NCBI GenBank assembly: GCA_027405735.1 | Contig: JAPEHQ010000006.1 | Location: 2,046,001-2,110,000, forward strand | DNA from: Mucor racemosus | Lineage: Eukaryota > Mucoromycota > Mucoromycetes > Mucorales > Mucoraceae | Reading direction: 5' to 3' | Length of the DNA: 64,000 nucleotides | In this document: piece by piece, positions 60,760-64,000 of the stretch | Layout: each line of letters starts with the position of its first letter | Numbering within the stretch: the first letter of the stretch is position 1 | Program-made: the position numbers and the translations under genes | The notes under the pieces: generated by a model | What the model was told of the DNA's origin: nothing | The model's database searches: none | What the model saw: the letters and a program-made list of their open reading frames with translations, nothing else

Positions 60760-63450
60760 ATACACTGGGAACATTGAATATATTTTATCGGAAGGCATTT
60801 ATGTTTGCACTTTGGCAAGACTTGCCTGTTATAAATGCTTAACTCTATAAATCGAATACAAAATAGAGATGAGTACTAATGAAGCTTTGACTTTTTACAT
60901 TCTATAATTGACCAACTTCATTGACTTGCTTTGATGCTTTCGGAAAATGTTACACTCTATTCTTCAAAATGGATTCTGATATATTATATATATATATTTT
61001 GTAGCTACCTACTTGAATTTACAAAAAGTTCAATTTTCATAGCTTTCCAGCTACCAATCGAAGCATGCCCTCTTTTCTATAACCAACTCTAAATTAAACA
61101 CTTTTTAGGATATACTTGAACACTGCTAAAATATATGAATTGCTCGCATTATGCTATCTATTCTTAAATTTATCCTATATCTCACAAAAAAAACACAAAA
61201 ACACCGCGTTTTCCTTGAAAACTGGGTCTCACTTTTCATCTTTGCTCTACTCCTTTTTTTTACTAAGCAACACCAAGAAAAAATTATATGCCAATGTACC
61301 TGAGATGCTCATCTTTAATCCAAAAACAATTATATAAAAATATCCTATTTTTTGCAGTTGGCATAACTTTTTCAGTGCTAATGTTTCAGATTTTACAGGC
61401 ATTTCAATGCCAATAATTAGAAACTTTATCCCTAAATATCTCTGTAAAGTATTAAGCCATACTAACATGTTTTAATAATAAAACTTACTTGTTTTAAAGT
61501 ACTTTATAACATATTTCAGTATAAAAAAATTTTGAACACTTTTATTTTTTTTCATTTTTTTTTGGCATTTTTGTAATAAATTTCAAAAATTAATTAAATT
61601 GAGCAACGCTTTTTTCACATTCATATCATAAAGCTCGTTGAGCTCTCTTAGACCCAATTTAGTTTTCTTAAAAATATTGATTTTTCGTGGAGATATCCTC
61701 AAAAATGTGTACAAAGAGATACCCTCATTTCTAACCTCAATTTTCCCCTTGTATACCCTCATCCCAAATTCTGAATTTCAAAAAAATTGGACAAAAATCT
61801 CGCTTTCTCTACGAAAAATGCAATTAAAAGGTTCAATAACAGCTCGATCAATAGATAATTTTTCTATGCATTATTTCCATTTTTTAGATTTAAAATATGC
61901 TTATAAAAAGTGTTCTGTATCGTCAAAAAATCTTCAGAATTTCAATTGCATTTTGCGCAAAATTTTACGTGAAACATTTTTTTAAATTTTACATAGATGG
62001 ATGCAGAATTTAAAACTGTACAAAAAATATTTAATACACAAGGTCTACTTACTTTGCAGTTCATGAACATTTAAACAATTTTATTTTTTGAATCATTTTT
62101 CGTCCATTTTTTCACGTAAATTTTGGAACCCCGTTACTATACGATTTAAGCTGTGATAAGAGCTATTATTTTGATTATCTCGACGAAAAATCAATATTTT
62201 TTGCCAAAACAAAAACTAAAGAGTAGCGTAGAGCTGGAACTATCTTGTGAATACAAAAAATTAAGCCTCAATTTAGGCGCTCAATTTTTAACAATTATTT
62301 TTAGGCCAATATTGGACAATATTTGGCCTGTGCACTTATATTCTGATATTAATGTTTCTATTTTCCGAGAGATAGTAATGTAATATAGAGTAAAGATGCA
62401 ACTACTGTGAATATTCTACGTGATTCGACTCAATATTGGGCGAAAACGTTCGAAAACCATTTAAAACCCACCTAAAATAAAATCAAGTAATGATTCGAAA
62501 TTAGCATTTTAGCATCCCACTAGCGATTTTCTGGTTAAATTGTAGACATCAAGCTTCCACTTGCAAAGAATGAAGTTTTGTGGCTTAATAGACCATTAAA
62601 GTCAGAAATAGCGCAAAATCAGCCAAAACCGGCACATATGGCAGTGACAACTATCAAAATTAATGAGTAGACGCCTTCTTTGAGTATAGTCAAAGTTATA
62701 ATATTATAATACAATGCGTTCTACATCTATTTTTCAAAAAAAACACTGGATTTCAAATACTGATTTAAGTAACTGTAATCAAATAAATACTAGAAAAGAT
62801 ACTAAAAAATTGTTAGTTAACCTTTATTTCTTAAATGAGTTGCTTCATTAAGTGGTCAGAAATTAATGTTAAATAAATAGCAGATAGCGTTATCTACGGG
62901 ATGGTTTTCAGCTTTTCAAAATATATAAATCTTTGATGGAATTATTAATAGAATAAAATTTTATGACAGATTATTGACCGAAATGCAAATCTTAATGGCA
63001 AAAATAACCTGTATAGACTAAAAAATCATTTAATTGACAAATGCTGGTATCTATTATGGTTTGTTGTCAAATTTCAAAAACATCCTTGCTTGAGCATTTT
63101 CTAAACTATTGTTGATAAAAAGAATACAAAAATGTATCCTGTATATCGCCGGTACCTATACTTTACCTAATCGTATACTTGTGTATTTACATAACATAAA
63201 GCTCATTATAAATTGGTTAAATAAACTTTATGGAGGATTTTTTTCGTATCTTTTCATATTTTTGGCATATGCAGTGATTTTTTACTTGATATTTAGCGAA
63301 CAGTGTAGCACATTCTTGAGCTTCAATGTTGAAAGTCATTCGAAAATTATGCACGCATTTCTTTATTTGCGTATTTGTATGTACTTTGTAAAGCCTTATC
63401 AAAACTATTTCATATTCAAAACCTAAGCTTCAGGTATCGGTATAATACCT
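60760..63450 (+). mobile_element. Dispersed repeat R1, copy B (longest uninterrupted copy)
   Basis: It aligns in order with copy A from about 9740, skipping roughly 350 bp present in A, and lacks the LTR insertion. The far part is supported by copy E (62935-63120) and by a match of 63385-63440 to 13075-13130. No ORF resembles a known transposase or polymerase; the longest (63109-63426) is unremarkable. True ends and class are unknown. Confidence 0.65.
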
Positions 63451-63876
63451 TGTTTATCCAGAAGATTTTTTTTTTTTTACTTCTCTGAGCAATAGCTGAA
63501 CCAAATCAAAAACTATATTGGTAATAGCTGACATGTGTAGTATACTATTAAGTTTTTTTTCTCTTCTATGGAAATGGCATTTTTATGTACATATTCCATG
63601 TACAAAATGGCCATTTGATTTATTTATTTTTCAGTAACAGAAAAACCCCCTCCTGTCATATTTTTCAAGCTCATTGTTCATAGACATGTACATATACAGA
63701 GCAGTACGACGGTACGAGAAAATTCCCAGAGAAAAATATACTACAAAGTGTATATTTTCAATTAAAATATGAAAAGTGTATATAAAGGAGGCGATAGATT
63801 AAGTTTTTTTTTACATATTTCTTATATATTGCTTCCCTCACTCTTTCACTCTCTTTTTTTTTCTTTTATTCATGAC
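63451..63876. other. Promoter region of the RRM gene
   Basis: AT-rich. TATATAAAG at 63779-63787 lies about 90 bp before the ATG and is followed by a long pyrimidine tract. Confidence 0.45.
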
Positions 63877-64000
63877 ATGACAGGTCGTCACCATTCTTAC
63901 AATAATAATAATAATACTAAAATTGCTTCTCCCAGCTTTGAAATTAAACAATCTATGGACCTATGTAATCTTTATATAAAAGGTATTCAACCTGGCATGT
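63877..64000 (+). CDS. RNA-binding protein, start of the first RRM (truncated by the window)
   Basis: From ATG 63877 the frame stays open for 41 codons to the right edge. A His/Asn-rich start with an Asn run coded by AAT repeats leads to MDLCNLYIKGIQPGM. The phrase NLYIKGI is the RNP2 strand of an RNA recognition motif, as in RBMS- or Pub1-like proteins. Only the beginning is visible, so the exact family cannot be set. An earlier ATG at 63872 is out of frame and closes at once. Confidence 0.6.
   Translation, partial: MTGRHHSYNNNNNTKIASPSFEIKQSMDLCNLYIKGIQPGM

Noticed and set aside
63109..63426. 105-codon frame in R1 copy B as a gene
   Set aside because: It lies inside a decayed repeat, is not preserved in other copies, and matches no family I know.

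Overview
The window is nuclear DNA of a filamentous fungus, most likely an early-diverging Mucoromycota species (Mucor, Parasitella or Rhizopus type). The signs are very AT-rich intergenic DNA, many short (about 50-70 bp) GT..AG introns, tracts of poly-Q, poly-N and acidic residues, a WRKY-type zinc finger, and a Fanzor endonuclease gene. There is no bacterial-style operon structure. I assembled every gene model by hand from reading frames and splice sites and checked that the exon lengths sum to whole codons.

Layout. 1-1841 (+): 3' part of importin beta-1. 2829-4159 (+): an STK16/Env7-like kinase. 4698-8856 (-): a five-exon membrane protein of the ArAE/BRE4 (DUF2421/2422) family. About 9.7-13.4 kb: a decayed dispersed repeat (called R1 here) carrying a nested 727-bp solo LTR. 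13860-19054 (+): a MET30/sconB-like F-box/WD40 protein, followed by a CYS-3/Zip1-like bZIP factor. 21445-25057 (-): a Fanzor1-type RNA-guided nuclease with an intact open frame. 25716-25901: a miniature element with perfect 64-bp arms. 26146-28086 (+): a DUF4097-like membrane protein. 29455-29982 (+): a hypothetical protein. 31.66-33.06 kb (-): the broken end of a transposase. 40608-42014 (+): a WRKY-GCM1 type factor. 43546-45041 (+): a secreted endopolyphosphatase-like phosphoesterase. 47327-51889 (+): RRP5. 53681-54674 (-): a chitin/polysaccharide deacetylase with an 8-nt microexon. 55329-56890 (-): a divergent hexokinase. 57315-60111 (-): an AP-1/2 beta-adaptin. About 60.8-63.4 kb: a second long R1 copy. 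63877 to the right edge (+): the start of an RRM protein.

How the genes relate. Most are unrelated housekeeping genes. Two groupings stand out. The F-box/WD40 gene and the bZIP gene are neighbours on the same strand and resemble the two halves of the known fungal sulfur/metal regulatory pair (SCON-2/CYS-3, Pop1/Zip1, Met30/Met4). The Fanzor locus keeps its RuvC catalytic residues and zinc-finger cysteines. It has GC-rich, hairpin-forming sequence at both ends, which makes it the best candidate for an unusual system in the window.
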